DNA of 64,000 nt from Streptomyces litmocidini (GCF_014649755.1 NZ_BMTQ01000003.1:558001-622000); one strand, 5' to 3'. Positions 46,323 to 54,767 are shown, counted from the first letter of the stretch. The notes: generated by a model not told the origin, from the sequence alone. Made by a program: numbers and translations.

Positions 46323-47561
46323 ATGACTTTCCCTCATCTTCCGCCCGAGGTCGCGGAGCTGCGCGACCGCACCCGCCGGTTCGTCCGCGAGGTCGTCGTC
46401 GACGCTGAACCCGCGCCGGGCGGACGTCTCGACCGGGCCACCCGTGACCGGCTGCAGGCGGCGGCGAAGGAGGCCGGCGTCTTCGCGCCGCTCGTGCCGA
46501 AGGAGTACGGCGGGCAGGGCCTGCCCATCGCGCACTGGTCGCCGGTCCTGCAGGAGGCCGGCTACTCGCCGATCGGCCCCAGCGCGCTCAACTGCATGGC
46601 CCCCGACGAGGGGAACATGCACATGCTCAACCTCATCGCCACCGAGGAGCAGAAGAAGCACTACCTCGCGCCTCTGGCCGCAGGAGAGATCCGGTCCTGC
46701 TTCGGCATGACCGAGCCCCACCCCGGAGCCGGATCCGACCCGGCGGCGCTGCGGACCACGGCCGTGCGCACCGACGGCGGCTGGATCGTCGACGGCCACA
46801 AGCGGTTCACCAGCGGCGCGGTCGGCGCCGGGTTCTGCATCGTGATGGCACGGACCCCGGCGCTGGACGGCTCCCCGGAAGGGGCCACCATGTTCCTCGT
46901 CGACATGACGAACCCCGGCATCCGGGTCGGCGAGGCGATCCACACCGTCGACCGCTCCATCGACGGCGGCCACCCGCACCTGTACCTCGAGAACTGCTTC
47001 GTCCCCGACGAGGCCGTGCTCGGCGAGGTGGGCCTCGGCTTCCGCTACGCCCAGGTACGGCTCGGACCGGCCCGTCTCACGCACTGCATGCGGTGGCTGG
47101 GCCTTGCACGCCGGGCCCAGGACATCGCGCTGGACCGGGCCGGGAAGAGGGAGCTGTTCGGCGGCCCGATCGACTCCCTCGGCCTGGCCCAGCACCTGAT
47201 CGCCGAGTCGGTCATCGACATCGAGACGTCCGACGCGATCATCACCAGGACCGCGGCGCTGCTTCAGGCCGACCCCAAGGCGGGTTCGGCGATGTCGTCG
47301 ATCGCGAAGGTCCACTGCTCGGAGGCCATCTTCCGGGTGGTCGACCGCGCCATCCAGATCTGCGGCGGGGACGGGGTCTCCGACGGGCTCCCGCTGGCGC
47401 AGTACCTCAACGAGGTCCGCCCGTTCCGCATCTACGACGGCTCCAACGAGACCCACCGGTGGGCCATCGCCCGTCGGGCCTCGGCCGGCCGCAGCGCCGA
47501 GGTCCGCGCCGGTGAGCCGTACCGGGGCGACGCCGTCGTCGGCCGGGACGGGGACGCGTGA
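46323..47561 (+). CDS. Acyl-CoA dehydrogenase (ACAD10/11- or LvaC-like group)
   Basis: A FAD enzyme of 412 residues: CFGMTEPHPGAGSDPAAL and WIVDGHKRFTSGA are flavin/substrate motifs, and ICGGDGVSDGLPLAQYLNEV and YDGSNETHRWAIARR close the fold. The directly overlapping kinase-like gene links it to the ACAD10/11 and LvaC proteins, which act on phosphorylated 4-hydroxyacyl-CoAs. Ordinary beta-oxidation dehydrogenation is the alternative. The stop overlaps the next start. Confidence 0.9.
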   Translation: MTFPHLPPEVAELRDRTRRFVREVVVDAEPAPGGRLDRATRDRLQAAAKEAGVFAPLVPKEYGGQGLPIAHWSPVLQEAGYSPIGPSALNCMAPDEGNMHMLNLIATEEQKKHYLAPLAAGEIRSCFGMTEPHPGAGSDPAALRTTAVRTDGGWIVDGHKRFTSGAVGAGFCIVMARTPALDGSPEGATMFLVDMTNPGIRVGEAIHTVDRSIDGGHPHLYLENCFVPDEAVLGEVGLGFRYAQVRLGPARLTHCMRWLGLARRAQDIALDRAGKRELFGGPIDSLGLAQHLIAESVIDIETSDAIITRTAALLQADPKAGSAMSSIAKVHCSEAIFRVVDRAIQICGGDGVSDGLPLAQYLNEVRPFRIYDGSNETHRWAIARRASAGRSAEVRAGEPYRGDAVVGRDGDA

Positions 47562-48661
47562 TGCACAGCGTTCCCGACGGCGTGGAGGTCGTCGCGAGCG
47601 GGGAGGAGGCCCGCCGCCTCGACAGCCCTCCGCTCCTGGTCCTCGACGCGGTCACCGGCTTCCTCGACGCCCACGGCATCGGCAGCGGACCGCTCGCGTG
47701 GCAGCGCATCGGCGACGGCCACTCCAACATCACCTACCTGATCGAGCGCGGCGGCGAGTCCCTCGTCCTGCGCCGCGGCCCGCGGCCGCCGCTCCCGAAG
47801 TCGACGCACGACATGGTGCGCGAGGCCCGCATCCAGAAGATCCTCGGCGGGCAGGGGGTGCCGGTGCCGGAGATCCTCGCGGTGTGCGAGGACGAGTCGC
47901 TCCTGGGGGTGCCGTTCTACCTCATGGGCCGGCTCGACGGAACGGTCGTCACCGACACCGTCCCGCCCCACCTCTCCCCCGCCGCACAGCGCCGGGCCAC
48001 CAGCGAGGCCGTCGTCGACACCCTCGTCACCCTGCACGCCATCGACGTGACCGAAGGAGAACTCGCCTCCCTGGGCCGCCCCGAGGGATACCTCGGTCGC
48101 CAGGTCGACCGGTTCCGTGGCCTGTGGGAGGTCAACACCACCCGCAGCCTGCCCGCGGTGGAGCGCATCGCGGACTGGCTCGCCCGCAACCTGCCGGCGA
48201 GCCAGGCGGCCTCGGTGGTGCACGGCGACTACCGCACGGGCAACCTCATGTTCGCCCCCCAGGCGCCGGCCAGGGTCCTCGCGATCCTGGACTGGGAGAT
48301 GGCCACCCTCGGCGACCCGCTGGCGGACCTGGGGTACCTCACCGCCACCTGGTCCGAGGCCGGCAACCCCGCCACCCCGCTCGAACTCACCCGGGTGACC
48401 CGGTCGCCCGGCTACCTCACCCAGCGCCAGCTGGCAGAGCGCTACCAGCACCGCACGGGCCTCGACCTGACCCCGCTGCCCTGGTACCAGACCCTCGCCC
48501 TGTGGAAGGCGGCGATCTTCTGCGAGGCCATCCACACCCGCTGGCGGCGTGGCGAGCGCCCGAACGACACGGTCTTCGGACCGTCGCTCGAAACGGGTGT
48601 CCCCCGGCTCCTGGAGCGGGCCGGGCAGTACGCCAGCCTGACGGCGCCCATCCGCCGCTGA
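47558..48661 (+). CDS. APH-fold phosphotransferase paired with the acyl-CoA dehydrogenase
   Basis: A 367-residue aminoglycoside-phosphotransferase-fold protein. Motifs are LAWQRIGDGHSNITYLIERG (N-lobe), VVHGDYRTGNLMF (catalytic loop with Asp) and ILDWEMATLGDPLADLGYLT (metal-binding DxD-type motif). These match the kinase domain fused to an acyl-CoA dehydrogenase in ACAD10/11 and the separate LvaA kinase, which phosphorylate 4-hydroxyacyl-CoA. The start is GTG 47558 (GTGA overlap) or ATG 47561. Antibiotic resistance is unlikely given the context. Confidence 0.88.
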   Translation: MMHSVPDGVEVVASGEEARRLDSPPLLVLDAVTGFLDAHGIGSGPLAWQRIGDGHSNITYLIERGGESLVLRRGPRPPLPKSTHDMVREARIQKILGGQGVPVPEILAVCEDESLLGVPFYLMGRLDGTVVTDTVPPHLSPAAQRRATSEAVVDTLVTLHAIDVTEGELASLGRPEGYLGRQVDRFRGLWEVNTTRSLPAVERIADWLARNLPASQAASVVHGDYRTGNLMFAPQAPARVLAILDWEMATLGDPLADLGYLTATWSEAGNPATPLELTRVTRSPGYLTQRQLAERYQHRTGLDLTPLPWYQTLALWKAAIFCEAIHTRWRRGERPNDTVFGPSLETGVPRLLERAGQYASLTAPIRR

Positions 48662-48792
48662 CACCCGACGCGCCCGCGTACGGGTGTCCTCACCGACCTC
48701 GCCGCAGCCGGGCCCTCCTGCTCGCCCCCGCGCGGTGGCAAGCACACCTGACCTTCTCGTCTCCGTCCTCCTTCTCCTCAGAGAGAGGTAAC

Positions 48793-49059
48793 GTGCCCTC
48801 CGCCCCCTCCCGACCTTCGCCCCGCGACACACGGGTCCTGGCCACCGTCAACGCTGTGCCGCTCGCCGTCGGCGTGCTGCTCTCCTGCTCCACGTCCCTC
48901 GGAGAGATCTCCGTGTACGGACGTCTCACCCTCGCCGTGGGATGGGCGCTCACGCAGCTCGTCGTCCTCATCGGCGCGACCTGGTGGTACGAGAGCCGGG
49001 CCGCGTCCTCCGGTGAGCCGGCGTCGACCTCTGCCTCGTCGGCCGGGGGCGCGTGGTGA
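48793..49059 (+). CDS. Small two-helix subunit of a sodium:solute symporter (DUF485-like)
   Basis: An 88-residue protein with two membrane helices (VNAVPLAVGVLLSCSTSLGE region and LTLAVGWALTQLVVLIGATW) and a Ser/Ala-rich C-terminus. The GTG at 48793 follows AGAGAGG. It overlaps the start of the symporter gene by 4 bp, like the YjcH/ActP pair in E. coli, which makes it likely to be the partner subunit. Sequence similarity to DUF485 is weak. Confidence 0.7.
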   Translation: MPSAPSRPSPRDTRVLATVNAVPLAVGVLLSCSTSLGEISVYGRLTLAVGWALTQLVVLIGATWWYESRAASSGEPASTSASSAGGAW

Positions 49060-50699
49060 CGACGCACCTCCTGAGCGTCGGCTCGCCCGATCTCATCGGC
49101 ACCGCCGCGAGGGGCGCGGTCATCAGCGCCTTCCTCGTCTTCGTCGGCCTCTGTCTCCTGTGGGTCTTCACGCTCGCCACGCAGGACGACGACCCGGAAC
49201 GCCTCTACGTCGCCGGCCGGTCCCTCCCGCCCGTCTTCAACGGCGTCGCCATGGCGGGAGAACAGATCACGGTCGTCCTTCTGGTCTCGCTGCCGGGAGC
49301 GATCGCCCTCTTCGGCTACGACGGCGTCTCGACCGCCGTCGACAGCGCCCTCGCCCTCGGCGTCTTCCTGCTCCTCGCCTCCAGGATCCGCGCGACCCGC
49401 CGCTACACCCTGGGCGAGCTGTTCTCCCTGCGTGCCGAGGGGCCGGGAACACGGATCGCCGGTGCGGTGGTGACCCTGTGCATCGCCGTGCCCCTGCTCA
49501 TGGTCCAACTGCGTGCCGGCGGCATCACGGCCGCTCTTCTGATCGGCATGCCGAGCGAGCGGGCCCAGGTGGTGTGCACGGTGCTGATGGGGTTCCTGAT
49601 CACGTGTTTCGCAGGAGTGGCCGATCTGCGCGGCACCAGTTTCATCCAGGCCGTCAAGGTGCCCGTGGCCCTGGCGACGCTCGCCGCGGTGTCCCTGCTG
49701 GCGCTCCGCCTGTTCGACTGGAGTCCTGGATCCCTCCTGTCGGCCGCCGTGGACAAGAGCATGTCGCCGGACGGGTACCTCGGTCCCGGCCTGTGGACGC
49801 ACACCGCCGGCCTCGGGACGCTCGGCACGCTCAGTGACCACATCGTCGTCATCCTGGGCACCGCGATGATGCCCCACCTGCTCCTGCGCGTCAGCGCCAG
49901 CCGGGACGTGCCCGCCGCCCGGCGCTCGCTGAGCGTCGCCGTGGGGCTGACCGGCGTCTTCTACCTGCTCCTGATCACGACCGGCTTCGCCGCGGCCGCG
50001 GTGGTGGGCGGCGGACGGATCGGGGCGGTCAACACGAGGGGACAGGGGGCCCCGATCCTCCTGGCCTCGGAGCTCCTCCCCCAGCACTCCACCGGCCGGG
50101 TCGTGCTCATCACCCTCGTGGCCTGTGTCGCCTTCCTCGCCGTCCTCACGGCCGTGGCGAGCGTGACCTTCGCCGCCGCCGTCTCCGTGACCCGCGACCT
50201 GATCGGGCGGAGGGGCCGTGCCAGGATCGGGATCGGGGAGCCGGCGGTCCTGCGGCTGTCCGTCGTCGCGCTCTGCGCCGTGAGCCTCCTCCTCACCACC
50301 GCCGTACACCGCTACCCCATCGAGTTCCTCCTCGCCTTCTCGCTGAGCCTCGCGGCCTCCTGCGTGTTCCCCGCGCTCGTCTACTCCTTCCTCTGGACCG
50401 GCTTCGACCGCCGGGGGCTGCTGTGGCTCGTCTACGGGGGGCTGTCCCTGTGCGCCCTCCTGACCCTCGCCTCACCCTCCGTGTCCGGAACGAAATACGC
50501 GCTGCTGCCGGAGCAGGACTTCAACCTGTTCCCGCTCCACACCCCCGGGCTGGTCTCCGTCCCGGCCGCCTTCCTCCTCGGATGGCTCGGGAGCGCACGT
50601 CCCTGGGAGCGGACCACACGCCACCGGCACACGGCGTCGGGACCGACTCCTGACCGTGACGCCCCCGGGCGCGCATCGACTCCGACGGGAGCGTCGTGA
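49056..50699 (+). CDS. Sodium:solute symporter (SSS family)
   Basis: A 547-residue transporter with about 13 helices. ERLYVAGRSLPPVFNGVAMAG and the helix around LLASRIRATRRYTLGELFSL are typical of SSS proteins close to ActP/MctC (carboxylate uptake). The GTG at 49056 overlaps the small subunit's stop (GTGA). It ends the operon; the second conserved leader starts 30 bp later. A short-chain acid or related pathway substrate is a reasonable guess for the cargo. Confidence 0.9.
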   Translation: MTTHLLSVGSPDLIGTAARGAVISAFLVFVGLCLLWVFTLATQDDDPERLYVAGRSLPPVFNGVAMAGEQITVVLLVSLPGAIALFGYDGVSTAVDSALALGVFLLLASRIRATRRYTLGELFSLRAEGPGTRIAGAVVTLCIAVPLLMVQLRAGGITAALLIGMPSERAQVVCTVLMGFLITCFAGVADLRGTSFIQAVKVPVALATLAAVSLLALRLFDWSPGSLLSAAVDKSMSPDGYLGPGLWTHTAGLGTLGTLSDHIVVILGTAMMPHLLLRVSASRDVPAARRSLSVAVGLTGVFYLLLITTGFAAAAVVGGGRIGAVNTRGQGAPILLASELLPQHSTGRVVLITLVACVAFLAVLTAVASVTFAAAVSVTRDLIGRRGRARIGIGEPAVLRLSVVALCAVSLLLTTAVHRYPIEFLLAFSLSLAASCVFPALVYSFLWTGFDRRGLLWLVYGGLSLCALLTLASPSVSGTKYALLPEQDFNLFPLHTPGLVSVPAAFLLGWLGSARPWERTTRHRHTASGPTPDRDAPGRASTPTGAS

Positions 50700-50728
50700 G
50701 CGGATGGCTCCGCCGTGCCCGCGACGGG

Positions 50729-50839
50729 CCTGTGCATCGTGCACCGGGCCCGGGTGAAGCAGGTGCCCGCCGTCGTTCTCGCCCGCGGCCCCGGCTGGCG
50801 ACAGTGGGACGACCACCACATGAACACCGCGGAAACGCC
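50729..50839 (+). ncRNA. Conserved 5' leader element (copy 2), candidate cis-regulatory RNA
   Basis: About 116 nt that align with 33676-33792 including CCTGTGCA, CGTGCACCGG, GAAGCAGGTGCCCGC, GTCGTTCTCGCC, GGCTGG, CACATGAACA and GGAAACGCCATGAC. In this copy the ATG (50840) opens only a 24-codon frame (MTVEPTRPSRGRRVRDPRRR plus four residues), so the element ends at a vestigial or leader start codon, and the dioxygenase starts 121 bp further on. It lies in the 261-bp gap after the symporter gene. Confidence 0.5.
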
Positions 50840-50907
50840 ATGACCGTCGAACCCACCCGACCGTCGCGAGGACGACGCGTGCGAGACCCGAGAAGACGGA
50901 ACGCCCG

Positions 50908-50933
50908 CGGCTGATCGAGCGGTCGATCAGCCG
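50908..50933. promoter_or_regulatory. Palindrome upstream of the dioxygenase gene
   Basis: CGGCTGATCGA and its exact complement TCGATCAGCCG flank GCGG. The centre ends 28 bp before the dioxygenase ATG. It could be an operator or a hairpin in the leader. It shares TGATCGA with the tetR-gene site at 54104 but is otherwise different. Confidence 0.5.
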
Positions 50934-50960
50934 TGATCCAGATCGAGGAAGAGGACGCAC

Positions 50961-51827
50961 ATGACGACACAGAAGAAGGCCCAGGCCCTGACGTCCGTGG
51001 CGAACGACACGTCGGCGGAAGAGATCCTCAAGATCGTGACCCGCGACGGCGGCGTCGTCATCGAGAGCTTCCTGACGCAGGAGCAGATCGCCCGTTTCAA
51101 CGCCGAGATCGAGTCGCCGCTGCAGGCACTCGCCCCAGGGTCCACCCACGAGAACGAGATCGTGGCCGCGTTCCACGGCAGCAACACCAAGCGCCTCACG
51201 AACCTGGTGACGCACAGCGCCACGTTCCGCAGCGAGGTCATCGACCACCCCCTGGTCCACGAGATCAGCGACCTGGTCTTCCTCCAGGAGTCGGGCACGT
51301 ACTGGATGACCACCGCACAGGTCATCGAGATCGGCCCCGGCAACCAGGCGCAGATGCTCCACCGCGACCTGGAGAACTGGTACCCGTTCATCGGCATGGG
51401 GCCCGCGGGACCCGAAGTGACCATCAACTTCCTGGTCGCCCTGACCGACTTCACGGAGGAGAACGGCGCCACCCGCGTCATCCCCGGGAGCAACCACTGG
51501 AGCGACTTCGAGGACCGGGGGACTCCCGAGCAGACGATTCCCGCGGTCATGAACGCCGGAGACGTCCTGCTGATCAACGGCAAGGTCGCGCACGGCGGCG
51601 GGGCGAACCGGACCGGCGACGAGTACCGGCGGGGTCTCGCCTTCACGTTCAACGCGGGCTTCCTCACCGGCGAGGAGGCGTACCCCTTCCTCGTCGACAG
51701 GGAACTCGCCAAGACGCTCTCGCCGCGCGTCCAGCGCATGCTCGGCTTCCGCTCCCAGTACCCCACGGGCTCTCCCGGCCTGTGGCAGGTCGACTACGCC
51801 GACCTGGGCGACTACCTCGGTCTCTGA
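50961..51827 (+). CDS. Phytanoyl-CoA dioxygenase (PhyH)-family Fe(II)/2-oxoglutarate oxygenase
   Basis: A 288-residue oxygenase of the PhyH family. The iron-binding triad is H134-x-D136 (MLHRDLEN) and H211 (VAHGGGANR), with Arg in DEYRRG as the likely 2-oxoglutarate contact. A conserved ALTDFTEENGATRVIPGSNH precedes the distal His. The family hydroxylates CoA esters, amino acids, ectoine and terpenoids. The same leader as that of the monooxygenase operon suggests it belongs to the same pathway or is induced by the same signal. ATG 50961 follows GGAAGAGGA. Confidence 0.9.
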   Translation: MTTQKKAQALTSVANDTSAEEILKIVTRDGGVVIESFLTQEQIARFNAEIESPLQALAPGSTHENEIVAAFHGSNTKRLTNLVTHSATFRSEVIDHPLVHEISDLVFLQESGTYWMTTAQVIEIGPGNQAQMLHRDLENWYPFIGMGPAGPEVTINFLVALTDFTEENGATRVIPGSNHWSDFEDRGTPEQTIPAVMNAGDVLLINGKVAHGGGANRTGDEYRRGLAFTFNAGFLTGEEAYPFLVDRELAKTLSPRVQRMLGFRSQYPTGSPGLWQVDYADLGDYLGL

Positions 51828-51875
51828 GAGCCGGACCGATCAGAGGCTGCCACAGTTGTCCGAGGAGCGCACGCC

Positions 51876-54089
51876 ATGGCTTTCCCGTACATTCGCACTA
51901 TGGGAACCGATGTCGATGCGTTCCTTGGTCAGCTGGCCCGTCACCTCAGACCCGAGGTGAACAAGCTGGCCACCCTGCTCCTCCAGCGCCTGAACGGCGA
52001 ACTCCCCGAGCTGTGGGAGGACCCGGACATCGCGGCCCTGACCCTGGAGGAGACCGCCCAGCACGTCACCGCTCTTCTGGATCTCCTGGAAACCGACCCC
52101 GGTGCGAGCGCGCCGGAAGCTCCTCCGGTCGCCTTGGAGATCGCCCGCCTCTACGCCCGCCGGGGAATCCCGGTGAGCCGGCTCCTCCGTGCCTACCGGC
52201 TCGGCCATCTCAGCCTGCTCGAACAGATCCAGGCCGAAGCTCCCCGCCTCACCGGCGACTGGCACATGATCCACCTGGCCTCGATGAGGCTGGTCACGAT
52301 CGGCTTCGCCTACGTGGACCGGTCCTCGGAAGAGGTCGTCGCCGCCTACCAGGAGGAGCGCGACCACCTGCTGCAGCGTCGGCTCGCCCTCACCAACAGG
52401 GCGAGCAAGCGGATCGGGACCACGCTCGACGTCACCCGGACCGCGGAGGAGCTGACGGAGGTCTGCACCGAGGACTTCGCCGACCTCGTCACCGTCGACC
52501 TCTTCGACGCCGTCCTCGACGAAACGGGTACGGGTTCGCCAGAGTCTCCGACACAGCGCCGGGTCGCCCAGCGCTCCGTCCTCGACGGCTGTCCGGAGTC
52601 CCTGCTCCACACCGGTGAGACCCACTCCTACCCCGACGGCTCGGAACCGCTGCGCGCACTGGCCGTCGGACGACCCGTCCTGCACCGCACCGCGCGGGCC
52701 GGGACGCCCACGTGGATGGCGCCGTCGGAGTCCCACGGTCGAGTGCTGCGCGACCTCGGCCTCCACTCGGTTCTCCTCGTGCCCCTGCACGCCCGCGGAG
52801 ACACCCTCGGCCTGGTGCAGTTCGCGCGCCATCGCACCGCGGCCCCCTTCGACGACGACGACCTCCTGCTGGCGCGGGAGATCGTCTCGGGGGCAGCGGT
52901 GTCCATCGACAACGCCCGCCGGTACACCCATGAGCGTTCCACCGCGCTCACCCTCCAGCGGACCCTGCTGCCGCGGCACACGGTGAAACAGGCGGCCGTC
53001 GAAACGGCCTCTCGTTACCTGCCCGCCGGGTCCGGCGCGGGCGTGGGCGGCGACTGGTACGACGTGATCCCGCTGTCCGGGGCCCGCGTCGCGCTCGTCG
53101 TCGGCGACGTCGTCGGTCACGGCCTGCACGCCGCCGCCACCATGGGCCGGCTCCGCACAGCGGTCCGTGCCTTCGCCGACATCGATCTCATGCCCGACGA
53201 ACTCCTCACCCATCTGGACGACGTGGTCATCCGGATGCAGCGCGAGGAGTCGCGAGACGGGGACGAGACCAGCGCCACCTGTCTGTACGCGATCTACGAC
53301 CCCGTCTCCCGCCTGTGCTCCCTCGCCAGCGCCGGCCACCTCCCGCCGACCGTGGTGCCCCCCTCGACCCCCGGTGAGGCCGCCCGGACCACCGGTGTGG
53401 TCGAGTTGCCCGAGGTACCGATCGGTCCGCCTCTCGGTCTGGGCGGACTCCCCTTCGAGACGGCCGAGTTCGAACTGCGGGAGGGCAGCCTGCTGGTCCT
53501 GCACACCGATGGGCTGATCGCCGGCCGCAGGCGTGACGTGGACCTCGGGCTCGCCACGATGCACGATGTCCTCGCCTCGGTGCCGGAATCGCTGGAGGAG
53601 ACCTGCGACCGGTTGCTGACCGCGCTGTTGCCCGGCCGTCCCGCCGACGACGTCGCTCTGCTCGTCGCCCGGACCCGCGCCCTCGACCCGGACCACGTCG
53701 CCACGATGGACCTCCCGTCCGATCCGGCAGCCGTGTCCGGCGCCCGCGGATTCGCGTCCGACGTCCTGACGGCCTGGGGGCTGGAGGAGCTGTCCTTCAC
53801 CACGGAGCTGGTCGTCAGCGAACTGGTGACGAACGCGATCCGCTACGGCAAGAGCCCCGTTCAGCTGCGACTGGTCCTCCAGTCGACGCTCACCTGCGAG
53901 GTCTCCGACGCCAGCAGCACCGCACCGCATCTGCGCCGGGCCCGGATCTTCGACGAGGGCGGCCGCGGCCTGCTCCTGGTGGCCCAGCTCAGCGAACGCT
54001 GGGGCGCACGACACGGCCGTGAGGGAAAGGTCATCTGGGCCGAGCAGGCCCTCCCCGCGGGCAGCGGGGCGGCCGCCGAAGGAACGTGA
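51876..54089 (+). CDS. SpoIIE-family PP2C phosphatase with GAF and HATPase domains
   Basis: A 737-residue regulator of the RsbU/anti-sigma type. Residues about 10-170 form a helical domain (RLYARRGIPVSRLLRAYRLG) like the N-terminus of PucR/RsbRD proteins. Residues about 190-350 form a GAF sensor (LHSVLLVPLHARGDTLGLVQ). Residues about 375-600 are the SpoIIE phosphatase (GAGVGGDWYDVIPL, VVGDVVGHGLHAAATMGRLR, LVLHTDGLIAGRR). The C-terminal HATPase part shows LVVSELVTNAIRYG and GRGLLLVAQLSERWG, as in RsbW-type anti-sigma kinases. The ATG follows GAGGAG. It is 48 bp downstream of the dioxygenase gene but functionally separate. Confidence 0.92.
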   Translation: MAFPYIRTMGTDVDAFLGQLARHLRPEVNKLATLLLQRLNGELPELWEDPDIAALTLEETAQHVTALLDLLETDPGASAPEAPPVALEIARLYARRGIPVSRLLRAYRLGHLSLLEQIQAEAPRLTGDWHMIHLASMRLVTIGFAYVDRSSEEVVAAYQEERDHLLQRRLALTNRASKRIGTTLDVTRTAEELTEVCTEDFADLVTVDLFDAVLDETGTGSPESPTQRRVAQRSVLDGCPESLLHTGETHSYPDGSEPLRALAVGRPVLHRTARAGTPTWMAPSESHGRVLRDLGLHSVLLVPLHARGDTLGLVQFARHRTAAPFDDDDLLLAREIVSGAAVSIDNARRYTHERSTALTLQRTLLPRHTVKQAAVETASRYLPAGSGAGVGGDWYDVIPLSGARVALVVGDVVGHGLHAAATMGRLRTAVRAFADIDLMPDELLTHLDDVVIRMQREESRDGDETSATCLYAIYDPVSRLCSLASAGHLPPTVVPPSTPGEAARTTGVVELPEVPIGPPLGLGGLPFETAEFELREGSLLVLHTDGLIAGRRRDVDLGLATMHDVLASVPESLEETCDRLLTALLPGRPADDVALLVARTRALDPDHVATMDLPSDPAAVSGARGFASDVLTAWGLEELSFTTELVVSELVTNAIRYGKSPVQLRLVLQSTLTCEVSDASSTAPHLRRARIFDEGGRGLLLVAQLSERWGARHGREGKVIWAEQALPAGSGAAAEGT

Positions 54090-54103
54090 GGCCTGGTCCG
54101 AAC

Positions 54104-54127
54104 CGACTTGATCGATCGACCAAGTCG
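54104..54127. promoter_or_regulatory. Probable TetR autoregulatory operator
   Basis: CGACTTGATCGATCGACCAAGTCG is a 24-bp palindrome with one mismatched pair, 13 bp before the tetR ATG. It overlaps a likely promoter (TTGATC near 54108 and TACACT near 54129). Its half TCGACCAAGTCGA matches TCGACCATGTCGA at 58242-58254 upstream of the alcohol dehydrogenase gene. Confidence 0.75.
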
Positions 54128-54140
54128 ATACACTGGGCGT

Positions 54141-54767
54141 ATGGCTCATGTTTCCGCGGCGGAGCGCCGCCCCCAGTTGATCAAGGCGGCCATCGACCTC
54201 ATGACCCGGGAGGGCGTCGCCGCGGGAAGCACCCGTGCCATCGCCGCGGAGCTGGGTGTCGCACAGGCCACCGTCCACTACACCTTCGGGACGAAGGAGG
54301 ACCTGTACCGCGCGGTCATGGACCAGATCACCGACGAGCTGGTCGCACAGGTGCAGCGGGCGGCGCCGGAGGACGCGGGCTTCGAGGAGACCTTCAGCGC
54401 CCTGGCGGGGGCCCTTTGGGGCACCGTGCGCGAGCCGTCGTCACACCACCAGCTGCTCAGCGAGCTGACCATGTTCGCCCTGCGCGTGCCCGGTCTCAGC
54501 GAGGCCCGGCAGAGCCACTACCGGCGGGTCATAGAGGTGACCGCGCAGGTGATCACGGAGACGGCGGAGAGGACGGGGCAGGAACTGGCCGAGTCCCCGG
54601 AGACGGTGGCCCGGTTCTTCCTCTCCGGCTTCGACGGACTCACCATGCAGGTCCTCCTGTGTCTGCCGGACGAGGCCACCGAGCGGACGGGGCTCAGGGC
54701 GCTCGTGGCCTCGACCGTGGCGCTGGCCAAGGGGGACCTCCACCTCCCGGACGTGTCGATGGCCTGA
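54141..54767 (+). CDS. TetR-family regulator, probable repressor of the P450 locus
   Basis: A 208-residue repressor. The N-terminal helix-turn-helix reads ERRPQLIKAAIDLMTREGVA, TRAIAAELGVAQATVHYTFG, a standard TetR domain, and the C-terminal ligand domain is helical. The ATG at 54141 is only a few bases after the likely -10, so the mRNA may be nearly leaderless; the earlier in-frame ATG (54108) lies in the operator. It is convergent with the P450-reductase fusion gene. In Bacillus megaterium the BM3 P450 is repressed by the TetR protein Bm3R1 acting on fatty acids, a close parallel. Confidence 0.9.
   Translation: MAHVSAAERRPQLIKAAIDLMTREGVAAGSTRAIAAELGVAQATVHYTFGTKEDLYRAVMDQITDELVAQVQRAAPEDAGFEETFSALAGALWGTVREPSSHHQLLSELTMFALRVPGLSEARQSHYRRVIEVTAQVITETAERTGQELAESPETVARFFLSGFDGLTMQVLLCLPDEATERTGLRALVASTVALAKGDLHLPDVSMA

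Noticed and set aside
43806..47456. 1216-codon minus-strand frame across the ligase-SDR-ACAD genes
   Set aside because: Shadow frame; the plus strand carries clear AMP-ligase, SDR and ACAD motifs.
47558..48661. Aminoglycoside resistance kinase
   Set aside because: The APH fold alone does not mean resistance; overlap with an acyl-CoA dehydrogenase gene fits the ACAD10/11-type kinase much better.
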